From NCBI GenBank assembly GCA_934045905.1, contig OW203769.1:28384817-28448816 (forward strand): 64,000 nucleotides of DNA. Reading direction: 5' to 3'. Positions 1-10,089 of the stretch are shown piece by piece. This DNA comes from Leuctra nigra. Its lineage: Eukaryota; Arthropoda; Insecta; Plecoptera; Leuctridae. How positions within the stretch are numbered: the stretch's first letter is position 1; each line of letters begins with the position of its first letter. Position numbers and translations under genes: made by a program. Under the pieces are notes generated by a model that worked only from the letters and a program-made list of their open reading frames with translations, did not search any database and was not told the origin of the DNA.

Positions 1-66
1 CAGACCAACATTGTCTCTTATTTTACAAATTTTCAGCCCTACCAGTCAAGAACATAGATGCACTTA

Positions 67-222
67 GGCCCGGTTGCACCATGTCCCGATAAAGTTAGCG
101 GTAGGATTTATCGGCTGAAACCATGGCAACAGCCAATGAAACACAGCCATCTAGACCGCTAAAGTTCACTTTAGGCTAAAGTGAACTTTATCTTACTTAT
201 CGGGACATGGTGCAACCGGGCC
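67..222. mobile_element. MITE, Harbinger-like (TTA target duplication)
   Basis: A 156 bp element with perfect 26 bp terminal inverted repeats that begin GGCCCGGTTGCACCATGTCC. It is flanked on both sides by TTA (64-66 and 223-225). A further hairpin lies inside (AAGTTCACTTTA with its complement). A 3 bp TTA/TAA duplication with GC-rich TIRs is typical of PIF/Harbinger MITEs. There is no coding capacity. Confidence 0.85.
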
Positions 223-557
223 TTATTGACAGTTTTAATAACTGTCAGAAATGACATTTCAAAACAGAAATTCCACTGCATTCTGGGTTGCTCTATGTAG
301 CAAAGCAAAGTTTATAGATGGCTATTCTCAATATCAAGTAAGACAGATTCTTTTCTTAGTTGATCATATTGCAATACATAATGTAGTTAAAATGTAATGT
401 AGGTATTTCATATACATAGGTATAGGTATACCTTATCTAAAATAATTTATTTTACGATATGGATTGTGTTTCACAGTTATGAAAACGACGTTTTGACTAG
501 ATAACATCATATTTTACACATTTCCAGCACAATCGGTCAAGAATTTACAGACTTATT

Positions 558-980
558 GCTACGATCACCACACTTTACAGGGATCGGAAACTGTCTGACT
601 AGCTGGCCATGTGCTTGGTCACCTTGAACACAACAATCATAGAACAGGCGGCTGTGATGTCGCTCACGTGACACACGTCTTTATCTCCCACTAGAACAGA
701 AATTAAATATTCGACAATGCGCTATCATCTTTAGCAGCGGCAAGTTTGAGAAGCTCGTTCGAACCTGGCGGCAATTGTGTGAATCAAATTAAAACACTCC
801 AAAATCGTACTTTTTTTAAATTTCGCGGGTCACCGGCCGGAAGTAAGACGGAGCAGGAAGTAAGAAAGAGCAAATCGGCGGCCCAAGCACTGGGCCGCCA
901 TCATTTAGCATTGGTCTTATGGGAGTGACGTCACAATACGCAGACAGTTTCCGATCCCTGTAAAGTGTGGTGATCGTAGC
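558..980. mobile_element. TIR element, 423 bp, TTATT target duplication
   Basis: Terminal inverted repeats of about 40 bp are identical, beginning GCTACGATCACCACACTTTA on the left with the exact complement on the right. TTATT flanks both sides (553-557, 981-985). The interior is more CpG-rich than the surroundings and includes TGACGTCA-type and CACGTG words. The 60-codon frame inside (746-928) has no recognisable domain and I do not call it a gene. Superfamily unknown. Confidence 0.75.
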
Positions 981-1210
981 TTATTGCTGTTTTAAGTGTT
1001 TGAATATCTGTCCAAAGAGATTGATGGAAAAATATCAGTACAATAATCTGTTATTTAATTGATCCAGAGTGTTTATGAAAAGTTGCAAGGAAAATTGGTA
1101 ATAAATAATGTATAGTAAGTTATCTTTGATTGAATGGATCGTGCTATGATTGGCGATGTCGTGCGTGTCGGTGCTCGCTCATCAACGCGTTACACCGAGC
1201 GTTTTCCTAG

Positions 1211-1383
1211 TGTAAACACACACAAATAATACATTCCGTATTCCACAAAGCCAAACGGCTTTTCTGTGGATTAATAATTAAAGAAAATGAGTGAATACAA
1301 AGGAATTACATGTTTAAACAATAAACAAGAAAAGAGAGAAAATATATAATAACCTGATTGACAAAGAAAAAGAAAACACAAAT
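1211..1383. other. Short AT-rich stretch, 3' flank/UTR of CR1-like LINE
   Basis: No gene is seen. It lies between the end of the Helentron-like copy and the C-terminal coding part of the minus-strand LINE, so part of it is probably the LINE 3' UTR. No clear 3' tail repeat was identified. Confidence 0.35.
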
Positions 1384-1386
1384 ATT

Positions 1387-1569
1387 TTATACATCATCAG
1401 AATACTCGTACAACCAAGATTTCACTTCTTTCTTTATACTACTATAATTATCAAAAGACTTAATTTCTTGAGGCAACTGACTGAAAATGTAAGGGACAGA
1501 GTTTTTTAAAGATCGCTTTCCATACTTATTTGTAAATCGGGGGAGTATTAAAGGCACTGGATTCACCAT
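1387..1569 (-). pseudogene. C-terminal tail of CR1-like LINE ORF2
   Basis: The 60 codons read PRFTNKYGKRSLKNSVPYIF then SQLPQEI. This resembles the conserved C-terminal tail of CR1/Jockey ORF2 proteins, where a Y/F-R-T-N-x-Y-G-x-R-S motif precedes a helix ending the protein. It is in another frame from the RT core and ends at a stop before the presumed 3' UTR. Confidence 0.7.
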
Positions 1570-2011
1570 TGATCTAGTGGCCCTGGAATGATTGTAGATA
1601 ATTTTAAGTTCGTTGGAATAAAAATATTTGATTATGAATTTTTATTTATATAAATCAGATATTGGAAGGAAATTGAGATGTGCATACATTAAGTGAGTGT
1701 TATTGTTACATTTGAGCTTAACGGCATCAGGGGTCAAATTCTTGATCATTCAATCCTGTATAGATTGAATGACTTGAAGGTGAACATTGGATGTGCTGCC
1801 CCAAGCAAGTAAACCGTAAGAAATTACTGATTCCACTAAAGCAGTATATATTAATTTTAAAATTCTAACAGGTAAAAAAGATTTTACATGAAACAATTGA
1901 AACGAGCAAGAACGTAATTTGGAAGCTAAGTTATTTATATGAGGTCTCCAGGAAAAGAATTTATCAATTGTTATACCTAAATATAAACAAGTATCAACCT
2001 CCTTAATCAGA

Positions 2012-2722
2012 TCAGTACAAGTACCTACACAAAGCAAAATCTAATGTATGTAAACAATTAAAACTATGGCACAATAATGTTACAGGATCGAACCTATTTG
2101 CAATTGAAGGTGAACAAATGTGAATAAAATTAGTGTTTGTACTATTTACTAACAAATCATTATCATGAGTCCACATCAACAATGTATTGAAATCAGACTG
2201 AAGAATTAGCTGAGCCTGTTCTAAATTTGTATGGGCAGATACTAGAACAGTGTCATCTGCGTACATATAAATTTTACAATTTTGAATATAACTGGGCATG
2301 TTATTCACATATAAGAGATACAGAATTGGACCCAATATCGACCCTTGAGGTACACCAGAATTACATACACCAGCTATTCTCACAGTTTCGCCAACTTTAA
2401 CTATAATTTGCCTATCCGTTAAATAATTGTGAAACCAACATAAGAGGGGACCCCGAATACCAGCATTTTCAAGAGATGATAACAATTTTGAATGGTTTAA
2501 CGTATCAAATGCCTTTGAGAAGTCTATAAAAAGAGCCAGAACGTGCATATTCTCATTTAGTTTAGAATTTATGTAATCAGCGAAAAGAGTAAGCAGATCA
2601 GTGGTGCTTCTACCTTTTTGAAAACCAAACTGATGTGAATTGATGATGTTAAACTTAGATAAATAATCAGTTAATATTTTTGCAACGCACCGCTCCATAA
2701 TTTTCTCAATAGTAGGGAGCAA
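2012..2722 (-). pseudogene. Reverse transcriptase domain of CR1-like LINE
   Basis: This 236-codon piece contains the core RT blocks in order: FGFQKGRSTTD, then LFIDFSKAFDTL (block A aspartate), GVPQGSILGPILYLLYVNN (block B) and MYADDTVLV (catalytic YADD). These would copy element RNA at a nicked target in the nucleus (family knowledge). The frame is lost after about residue 215. The downstream RT part continues in another frame at 1,750-2,037, with a WRPHINNLASKLR-type thumb region. The RT core itself looks intact, but the element is not. Confidence 0.9.
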
Positions 2723-3709
2723 AGCAATTGGTCGGTAATTATTGAACTCGACGTGGTCACCTTTTTATAAACAGGTCGAATTATTGACATTTTTAATTTA
2801 GATATAACAACACCTTCTGAAATTGAAGTATTAATGATTTTAGCAATGACTGGGCTTACTTTTTCCGCTATATTTTTCAAATCAATTATTCGTATCCTGT
2901 CAAAACCAGGTTGTTTGTTAGAGTTTAATGAATTTATAATATAATTTATGCGGGTGGCACACACTGGAGGCATATATAAAGACTGAAGCTGAACTACGTC
3001 ATATTGTAACTTAATGTATGAATGTTGCAAACATGTTTTAAAGATTCTACCTCACTGATGAAACAGTGCAAAAATCTATCTGCAATCTGTTTATCATTGA
3101 ATTGTTTCCCTAAATATTTACGTAAAACCTGATCTACAGTATCCTTTTTCTTTTTACCAAGTAGGTACATCATTAAAAGATTGCCATGTGTCCTTAATAC
3201 TTCCTCTAGACTTCTCAAAGACACCTGTATAATATTTTTTTTTGGCATTACGAATAGCAGTATTTATTTTATTTCTGAATTTTTTGTACTCGACGCCATA
3301 GTAAAATTTCAATACACCGTTACAATTCTTCCATTTCTTAAATAGACGGTGTCTTTTTTTACTGGATTTAATAATATCAGCCGTCAACCAAGACTTTTTC
3401 TTGCGTTTCCCCAGCTGGTAATTTAGGTAATAAGATTCATCATAACAATAATCAAACTTGGCAGTTAGGTTGTCAAATACATCAATGCATGTATATCATA
3501 TTTCATAGGCTCAAGCCAATCACACTCTCTCAACAAACGTGTTAATTTAACTTCATTAATGCATTTTTTACTGGAATTTGATTTTGAAATTTCTGAGATG
3601 AGCCATGAAACATGATTCCGGCAATAATTATATAATGATCAGATATCTTGGTAGTGTACACAGCCGACTTAACATCATGGCAAATAGACTTAATAAAAAT
3701 GTGATCAAT
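2671..3709 (-). pseudogene. Endonuclease end and pre-RT linker of CR1-like LINE ORF2
   Basis: Read on the minus strand, 3,709 to about 3,600 gives an IDHIFIKSICHDVKSAVYTT stretch followed by ISDHY. This fits the last catalytic block (SDH) of an APE endonuclease. Then come DNLTAKFDYCYDESYY, a lysine-rich WLTADIIK linker (3,154-3,387), a segment at 2,994-3,248 and one ending YKKVTTS (2,671-3,030). The pieces lie in different frames, so at least three frameshifts separate the endonuclease from the RT. Confidence 0.75.
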
Positions 3710-3715
3710 GCAGTA

Positions 3716-3985
3716 TCAATGCTTAGAACTTGATTGTCTGGTAACTCTTGATGGAAGTCGAGAATCTTTTAACATGTTTTGTTCATCAGGTGACGTCGTT
3801 GGTGTGATAGGTAGTTGCCTGCAGGTTCTCTGTCGAGTGACTCTTGTTGGTACTGGTGAATCGTCTTGTTCTAGATGTTCTGTCAATGTTGCAGTTGAGG
3901 GAGATCGAGATCTAGGGTTTGTTCGTTGTTCGTTAGGCTTGACGGCGAATAGAGGCGTTAGTGAATTCCAAGTTTGAGATAGCAT
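3716..3985 (-). pseudogene. C-terminal basic tail of Penelope-like fragment
   Basis: An 89-codon frame rich in S, T, P and R, with two TRVTRQ/SRVTRQ-type motifs. The 22-24 kb Penelope protein ends with a comparable RVTRSQTRSRE tail. The upstream link (KKEAIEIGKRQTHCLNIQL) is in another frame near 3,985-4,050, so there is a second frameshift. The opposite-strand frame here is a shadow. Confidence 0.65.
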
Positions 3986-4035
3986 ATTACTGTCAAGTTG
4001 GATATTGAGGCAATGTGTTTGACGTTTTCCAATTT

Positions 4036-4296
4036 CTATGGCTTCTTTTTTTGTCTTGGAATGAGTTTATCTGACTTGGCAAGGATGGTCGTACCGTTAT
4101 AATTGATCTTGTGGCCACTTTCTCGTACATGATTCGCGAGAACATATCTCTCCTTGTCCTGTTCTATTTGTAAACGATGTTCTTGTAGACGTTGTGTCAC
4201 ATTTGTATTAGTTTGTATTAGTTTGTCCCACGTAAACTTTATCACAGTTGTCGCACGGTTTCTCGTATACACCCCACCCCTCAAGATGCCGTACAT
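4036..4296 (-). pseudogene. GIY-YIG endonuclease domain of Penelope-like fragment
   Basis: The frame GVYEKPC..C....YVGQT, characteristic of the Cys-containing GIY-YIG domain of Penelope elements, is readable from about 4,275 to 4,220. It then changes frame, and TQRLQEHR plus ANHVRESGHKINY follow. The frame change coincides with a 10 bp tandem duplication near 4,206-4,226 (TATTAGTTTG repeated). The arginine and the EH of the catalytic region are visible. The domain cuts target DNA in active relatives. Confidence 0.75.
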
Positions 4297-4574
4297 CTTT
4301 TACACTGCGAAGATAACTACCAAGTTTGCGATCGGTATCGAACACCGTTTTAATGTTTTCTTCTCTTAACAGCTTGCTAATTCTGTCGGTTACACCACTG
4401 ACATAAGGCAGAAATGATGAGTATGTTTTCTTTTGTGTTTCTACAACTGTTTCGTCTGATGTATCAGCACTGGGACTATATTTTATATTTTATCGGTGCT
4501 TGTAAATTTTATTCGTTTTGACATGTACTTTTTATTATATTGCACATGTGGGATATTCCCGTTGACAATAAAGT

Positions 4575-4576
<2 letters not shown>

Positions 4577-4629
<53 letters not shown>
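4577..4629. repeat. (AAT)n microsatellite
   Basis: Uninterrupted TAA/AAT trinucleotides, about 17 units, directly followed by a foldback sequence. Confidence 0.95.
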
Positions 4630-4725
4630 TCTCGTTTTGATCTCGTCTCGGCCGCCTTCGTTTCACTGCCATTAAGATAGCATTACGCCGAGACGAAGGC
4701 GGCCGCGACGAAATCAAAACGAGAT
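4629..4725. repeat. Foldback: 32 bp arms, 33 bp loop
   Basis: The left arm (4,629-4,660) starts ATCTCGTTTTGAT and ends GGCCGCCTTCG. The right arm (4,694-4,725) is its complement with about two mismatches. It is GC-rich in an AT-rich setting and interrupts the Penelope-like fragment next to the AAT microsatellite. It is probably a remnant of a small foldback element. Confidence 0.8.
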
Positions 4726-4859
4726 ATAGAATAGGGTCCCTGGGATCGTATAACTTTTGTAAACAGTCGATCGACATCTCTAATGGGAGAATAACATTGA
4801 CACGTCAAAGTCCATCGACAACAAAGTCGAGTCAATGCTAATCTCTCATAAGAGTTGTC

Positions 4860-5312
4860 GATCGTTGGTCGGGCCAAGTTATGCGATCGCAGTGCAGGTC
4901 CCGGTTCTTGTTCATGCTCTCGTTGTCTTTCTTGTTCTTGTTCTCGTTGTCTTTCAGCATTTGTTTTTCTACAAAAATATTTCTTATTTACCTTGTTTTC
5001 AAAACTATTTTGTAAAAGGGCATGCTCCAGAGATTTCAGCTCTTCTCTGATGTTCTTGTCATCTGCAATGCGGCGTGATCGAGAAGCGAGAGTGTAGGCA
5101 ATTGCCCTGATCTGTGTAGGATAGTGATGAGAAGAAGTATGCAGATAACGATCAATATGCGTAGGCTTCCTATAAACGGGATGCCCTGTGGAGTCGTCTG
5201 AATTCTTAGTTACTTTTACGTATATGAATGGTAGGGTATTATCTAACTCGATTTCCATGGTAAATTTGATGTCGGGGTGAACACTGTTGATATGGTCCAG
5301 GAAATCCGACAA
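4860..5312 (-). pseudogene. Penelope-like RT C-terminal region, fragment
   Basis: Motifs LPFIYVKV, VYRKPTHIDRYLHTSSHHYP and SRSRRIADD align with the Penelope protein at 22-24 kb (LPFLDVLV, VYRKPTHTNRYLNATSHHKP, SKRLAD). Downstream the frame runs into a low-complexity RQREQEQERQREHEQE stretch and then into the foldback DNA, which is not element sequence. Confidence 0.8.
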
Positions 5313-5405
5313 GCTTTCACGTCCATGTTGCCATATCGCAAAAACATCGTCGACTTATCGGAGCCAGCACTTTGGTTTTAACAGTGACGTTTCCAAAGCT
5401 TTTGT

Positions 5406-5636
5406 TTACAATTCCTGCATGAACAGATTGGAGATTAGTGGAGACAACGGAAAACCCATTGTAGCACCTGTTATTTGTCTATAGAATTTTCCATCATATG
5501 AAAAGTACGTAGATTCCATACAAAGTCGGGATAAGTCGATGACATACTTAGGAGCCAATTTGTTTACTTCTAAATGAGACAAAACTTCTTGGACAGGAAC
5601 CTTGGTGAACAAGGAAGTGACATCGAAACTGACCAT
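5406..5636 (-). pseudogene. Penelope-like reverse transcriptase core, fragment
   Basis: The fragment starts MVSFDVTSLFTKVPVQEVL, the Penelope-type block A with the catalytic aspartate. It ends with GATMGFPLSPLISNLFMQEL, block B. The YVDD block expected about 25 residues later is not in this frame: near 5,345 the DNA reads as VDDVF-like codons in another frame, which points to a frameshift. Function by family: reverse transcription of the element's RNA. Confidence 0.85.
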
Positions 5637-7294
5637 TAAGTTTCAATGGGGGGCAAAACAAACTTCTTCACGTAGTTCACGCAATTCTCACCAGAAACGA
5701 GAAATTTTCGAGCGACAATTATGATTAAGCGGGAAGATATCGTCTTTGTACAATACAGCGCGAAATATGAAGGTGGTCCAATTAAGAAGGTGGTCCAATT
5801 AGGGCGACTCTACCCTATAAAAGAGTTAACTGGTCGGATGCACAACAGTGCGAGACCAAGAAGAAAAAAAAGTACTGTACAAATGAGCGTAGCGAGCGTC
5901 ACCACGGTCCTCTTATGGCACTTTCTCTGTGTGTTTTTTTTGTCTGCACTGTTGAGGTCAAACCACACAACCAATCGATCTGAAATTTTGCACACAAGCT
6001 CAAGTAATCTATGCGGTCTCTGGGATCGTTTTTGGACGGAATCCTGTGATTCGTTCGAATGTTAGAAAAATTATCTTTCGATTGGTTGTTCCAATCAATT
6101 TGAAATTAAGCAAAGTCATTGCTACCAATATTTTACCTAATCAAAAAAAGTTTTAGCCAAATCCTCCCATTGGTTCAAATTTAAAACCATTTTTCCTGTA
6201 ATTTTTGAAATTGAAACTAGAACCGATCGACTGATCAACTTAAAACTTTGCATGGTCATTGTTCCCAACATTTAAGGTATTTTTGCCAATTTTCAGTCTA
6301 ATCTGTAGTTATTTTCAAAAGTTTTTGTCATTTTTGGGACATTTCATTACATAATTTTGAAATATTCATCCCTGCCTTCTTTAAGCTTCTGCTCCAAAGC
6401 CTGTAGAGCAGCCAAGCAGTCCACAATTTACAGTAAAACTAGCGCATATCAAATCGGATGCAGTACGTTTAAATAAATCTTCTGATTGGTCGACAATCAA
6501 AATGTTCAGATTAAGTTCAAATATTGCATGGTGATCAAGACCAACATAATCTAAAATTTACACATGTTAAGCCCATTCAGTCAAGTATTTATTGCCATTT
6601 TACGAGTATAGTATGGGTTGTCAAAAGCTGGAAAAAGTATGACATAGGAAAGTCACGACACAATGGATCTGATATTCATCCAGAGTATTTATATGGAGAT
6701 TGGAAAGTTGCAGAGAAAATCGTCTTGTGTCGTGTCGTTTATCGTGATTGGGGATGTTGCATGTTCTGTGCTCGCTCAAAGCCCAGGTCAAACCGCTCAA
6801 GCAATCGATCTCAAATTTTGCACACATACTAACGTAATCTATGCGGTCCCTGGGATCGTTTTAAACGGGATCCCGTGATTGGGTCAAATTTAAAAAAATA
6901 TATCTTTCGATTGGTTGATTTGATCAAATTGAAATTTTGACAAGTCATTGCAACCAACATTGTACCCAATCATAATAAATTATAGCTAAATCCTCCCATT
7001 GGTTCAAATTTGAAACCATTTTTCCCGTGATTTTTGTAATTTAAACTAGAACCGATTGACCGACCAACTTAAAACTTCGCAAGGTCATTGGTACCAACAT
7101 TAAATGTATTTTTTCTAATTTTCAGTCTAATCTGTCGTTATTTTAAAAAGTTTTTGTAATTTTAGGGACATTTTATTACATAATTTTGAAATATTCATCC
7201 CTGCCTTCTTTAAGCTTCTGCTCCAAGGTCTGTAGAGCAGCCAAGCGGTCCACAATTTAAAGTAAAACTAGCGCATATTAAATCGGATGCAGTA

Positions 7295-8128
7295 CCAAAG
7301 ATAATAGACCATTTTAAATATTATCTCAGTGGCTCTGCTTTCCAAGAAAAATCATATGCAGTTTGATTTCCAGACACCTTAGTCCCTGTTTCAACAATAG
7401 GGAAAACAGGGACTAAGGAGTATGGAAATAATACTGCATATGATTTTTCTTAGAAAGCAGAGCCACTGAGATAATATTTAAATTGGTCTATTAAAGCAAG
7501 AAGATGTTTCATGTAATGTTAAAATCTGTCTGTGAGAATTTGCGAAAAAAACAGAGTCCCATGTCTCATAATAAACCTCACCGCTAGATGTCTCTGTGTT
7601 TGTGGATCATTCTGGCAGCGCTGTATTTCAAGATTTCAAGGTGCATAGACTGTTTTAACTATCTATACCAGCATTTTCTTATGAAATATTTCATAGCCTG
7701 CTAAAATTTAAAAATAGCAAACAAAAGTTTCTTTGCCATGAAGATCAGATTTTATTAAATTTCTCTCTCAACACATAACGAAATGACATGAGATCAATTG
7801 CATTTTATTCAGCTCAAAATTGTGTATATGAAAAGATACATTTAATTAGTCAATGACGATTACCAGAGCCATGAAACTTGAAGCAACTTCAGAACTAGCT
7901 TGGACCACTTCAAGGTAAACTGTGAATTGTATTAGATAGACATTGCAACATTGTATTTGAGGGTTTTGAAGTCCAAAATCATGAGTGGGAGAGATACAGA
8001 CATATATGAATCAGAGACATCCACTGGTGAGGTTTATTATGAGACATGGGACTTTGATTTTTTTCGCAAATTCTCACAGACAGATTTTAACATTACATGA
8101 AACATCTTCCTGCTTTAATTATCTTTGG
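7295..8128. mobile_element. TIR element, 834 bp, CAGTA target duplication
   Basis: Long inverted arms run CCAAAGATAAT...AAAGCA(G)GAAGATGTTTC on the left (about 7,295-7,610 with an insertion) to the complement on the right (about 8,005-8,128). CAGTA flanks both sides (7,290-7,294; 8,129-8,133). Other Helentron copies carry the uninterrupted GGATGCAGTACGAAGG-type site, which supports insertion. No reading frame of note. Superfamily unassigned. Confidence 0.8.
7306..7489. mobile_element. Hairpin MITE nested in the left arm of the 834 bp element
   Basis: A 184 bp near-perfect hairpin starting AGACCATTTTAAATATTATC and ending with the complement, flanked by AT on both sides (7,304-7,305; 7,490-7,491). 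The intact right arm of the host element (AATTAAAGCAGG as read inward) shows the uninterrupted site, so it is a later insertion. Confidence 0.8.
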
Positions 8129-8502
8129 CAGTACGAAGGCCAAATCCTCCAATTAGTTTAAGTTTAAATAATATCTTCTGATTGGTTGATAATTAAAATG
8201 TTCCGATTAAGTTCAAATTTTGCATGATGATCAAGACTAACATAATCTAAAATTTTACACATGTTAATTAATCCCAATCAGTCAAGTAATTGTCCTTTTA
8301 CGAGTTTAGTATGAGTAGTCAAAAGATGGAATAAGTGTGTAGGAAAGTCACGACACAATGGATCTGATATTCATCCAGAGTATTTATATGGAGATTGGAA
8401 AGCTGCAGAGAAAATCATCGTGTGCCGTGTCGTTTATCGTGACTGAGGATGCTGCATGTTCTGTGCTCGCTCATCAATGCGTTACACTGAGCGTTTTCCT
8501 AG

Positions 8503-8999
8503 TAGTATTTAACCCACTTTATATGAGAGAGATCCCTGTTCAAATGAATCTCTCTGCTGGAGTCTAGGCTACACAACTGCCGTCTAAGCAACCCGGATTG
8601 CTTTCTTATGTAGGAGTCAGGATTGTCTTACTTTGAACCTCATTTTACTACATCATACTTCACATTTCAACGAAGTAGCTAGTAATGTTTCACCACCTTG
8701 TTTGCAGACGCTACGGAGAAGCAGCGCGGTAATGTGGTACAGCATGCGCCGTATTGGAGAGAGCAGGCTGAATGATAGTACGGATGGATTACACGCCGCA
8801 GACTCAGCGTTGAAACAGGAAGTGCAGGTTAGTTTATCAGAGCGTGGTGTGGTTTGTTTTCAGAAAATGCTGTGAAAAGTTCAAAAGCGAAAGAGTTAAT
8901 ATCATATATCTTCGAAAGCGTTCCGTGATATGTAGAGCGATCATAATTTGTTACCGCCTACAGGCGGTTCGGATCAATTATAGAGGGAAATACAAACTA
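8503..8999. other. Intergenic stretch, no gene called
   Basis: It lies between the 3' termini of two Helentron-like copies that face each other. An 80-codon frame at 8,633-8,875 has no recognisable motif and is not called. A short hairpin (ACCGCCTACAGGCGGT) lies near 8,950. Confidence 0.5.
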
Positions 9000-9871
9000 C
9001 TAGGAAAACGCTAAGTGTAACGCGTTGATGAGCGAGCACAGAACATGCAACATCCCCAGTCACGATACACGACACAGCACAAGACGATTTTCTCAGCAAC
9101 TTTCCAGTCTCCATATAAATACTTTGGATGAACATACTTGGATGAACATACATACTTTTCCAGAAATCGATTTTGACAACCCATACTAAAGTTAAGTCGT
9201 AAAATGGCAATTAATTTGATTGTCAACCAATCAGATGTTATTAAAACTTAAAACCATTTTAGGATTTGGCCTTCGTATTGCATCCTATTTGATATGCACT
9301 ATCTCAAAAATGCTTTTATTTTACTGCAAATTGTAGACTGCTTGGCTGCTCTGCAGGCCGTCGAGCAGAAACTTAAAGAAGGCAGGGAATACATTTATTA
9401 TAAATTTTTCAAATATTTCAAGATTATGGAAAAATCTAATATGACAAACTTTTGAAACTTACGGTAGATTAGATTGAAAATTGGTAAAAATACCTAAAAT
9501 GTTGGTACCAATGGCCATGCGAAATTTTAAGTTGATCGGTCAATCCGATCTACTTTAAATTTAAAAAATCACAGGAAAAAGGGTTTAAAATTTTAACCAA
9601 AAGAAGGATTTAGCTGAAACTTTGTAAGATTGAAGACAATGTTGGTAGCAATGACTTTGCTAAATTTCAAATTGATCGAACGAACTAATCAAAAGATTAT
9701 TTTTCTAAAATTTTTACCAATCACAGGATCCCGTTCTAAAACGATCCCAGAGACCATACGTCAGTATGTGTGAAAAATTTCAGATCAATTTTGCGGTTTG
9801 ACCTGGGCAGTGCAGGCAAAAAAAGCACACACAAAGAGAAAGACTGCCGTGGTAACACTCGCTACGCTCGC
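9000..9871 (-). mobile_element. Helentron-like element, copy C
   Basis: Minus orientation: the CTAG terminus is at 9,000, preceded (on the minus strand) by the hairpin TGAGCGAGCAC region. The 5' end is near 9,871 with a GCGAGCGTAGCGAG word. About 870 bp with the usual body, including the conserved block around the words AAGCTTAAAGAAGGCAGGG and TAAGTTGATCGGT. No helicase frame. Confidence 0.65.
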
Positions 9872-10089
9872 TTAATATATGTCTACATTTTAGCAAACGG
9901 TTTTGAATAACGAAAAGCAAGCAACGCATGAAGTGTCTCTTTTCTACAACAATATCGCTTTAAAAAATTGAGTTCATCGTAATAATGCTCAGGAGAGTAT
10001 TAAGGCCCACCTAACACATATTATTTATTTACTTCAAGGGATATGAATATTTTTCTAACAAAAGTAGCTTGCATTGTACCCACAACCTT

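Larger units (their letters stand above)
1..1210 (+). mobile_element. Helentron-like non-autonomous element, copy A (5' end outside window)
   Basis: The 3' end reads GCTCATCAACGCGTTACACC, then GAGCGTTTTCCTAG, followed by T. This matches at least eight other copies in the window. The terminus has a GCTC/GAGC stem, a loop containing the palindrome AACGCGTT, a short T-rich spacer and CTAG. The body near positions 1-60 matches the interior of the copies near 12.7 kb. Two TIR elements are nested in it (67-222 and 558-980). No Rep/helicase frame is present. The family call rests on end structure and flanks, not on a protein. Confidence 0.6.
1384..3709 (-). mobile_element. CR1-like non-LTR retrotransposon (5'-truncated, broken)
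   Basis: On the minus strand the order is: end of an APE-type endonuclease (an IDHIF...SDHY stretch near 3,600-3,709), a linker with WLTADIIKSSKKRH, reverse transcriptase, and a C-terminal tail near 1,387-1,569. This is the ORF2 order of the CR1/Jockey group. The copy lacks everything upstream of the endonuclease end. It has several frameshifts and stops, so it is inactive. Its truncated 5' side abuts the Penelope-like fragment at about 3,710. Confidence 0.85.
3716..5720 (-). mobile_element. Penelope-like element fragment (decayed)
   Basis: Minus-strand pieces give, in order, an RT core (5,406-5,636), an RT C-terminal part (about 4,860-5,312), a GIY-YIG endonuclease (4,036-4,296 with a frameshift) and a basic/serine-rich tail (3,716-3,985). 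The parts match, in order and spacing, the better preserved Penelope element at 21.6-24.2 kb, but sequence divergence is high. A foldback and a microsatellite interrupt it at 4,577-4,725. It lacks the N-terminal half of the RT and is inactive. Confidence 0.85.
5884..8502 (+). mobile_element. Helentron-like element, composite copy B
   Basis: The 5' end GAGCGTAGCGAGCG lies at 5,884 after a T. The 3' end is the family hairpin plus CTAG at 8,502, followed by T. Near 6,770 the 3' hairpin is broken off after GTGCTCGCTC, and the element body (CCTGGGATCGTTTTAAACGG and neighbours) starts again. Two copies are therefore fused or partly duplicated in tandem. The body contains degenerate units with AAATTTTGCA..GGTCATTG..ACCAACAT-type words. 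A TIR element is nested at 7,295-8,128. Not coding. Confidence 0.65.

Noticed and set aside
746..928. 60-codon frame in the 423 bp TIR element
   Set aside because: No domain and no second copy to test. Length is compatible with chance in a GC-richer segment.
8633..8875. 80-codon frame as a host gene
   Set aside because: No motif, no repeats in other copies, and it lies between element termini. I could not support it.
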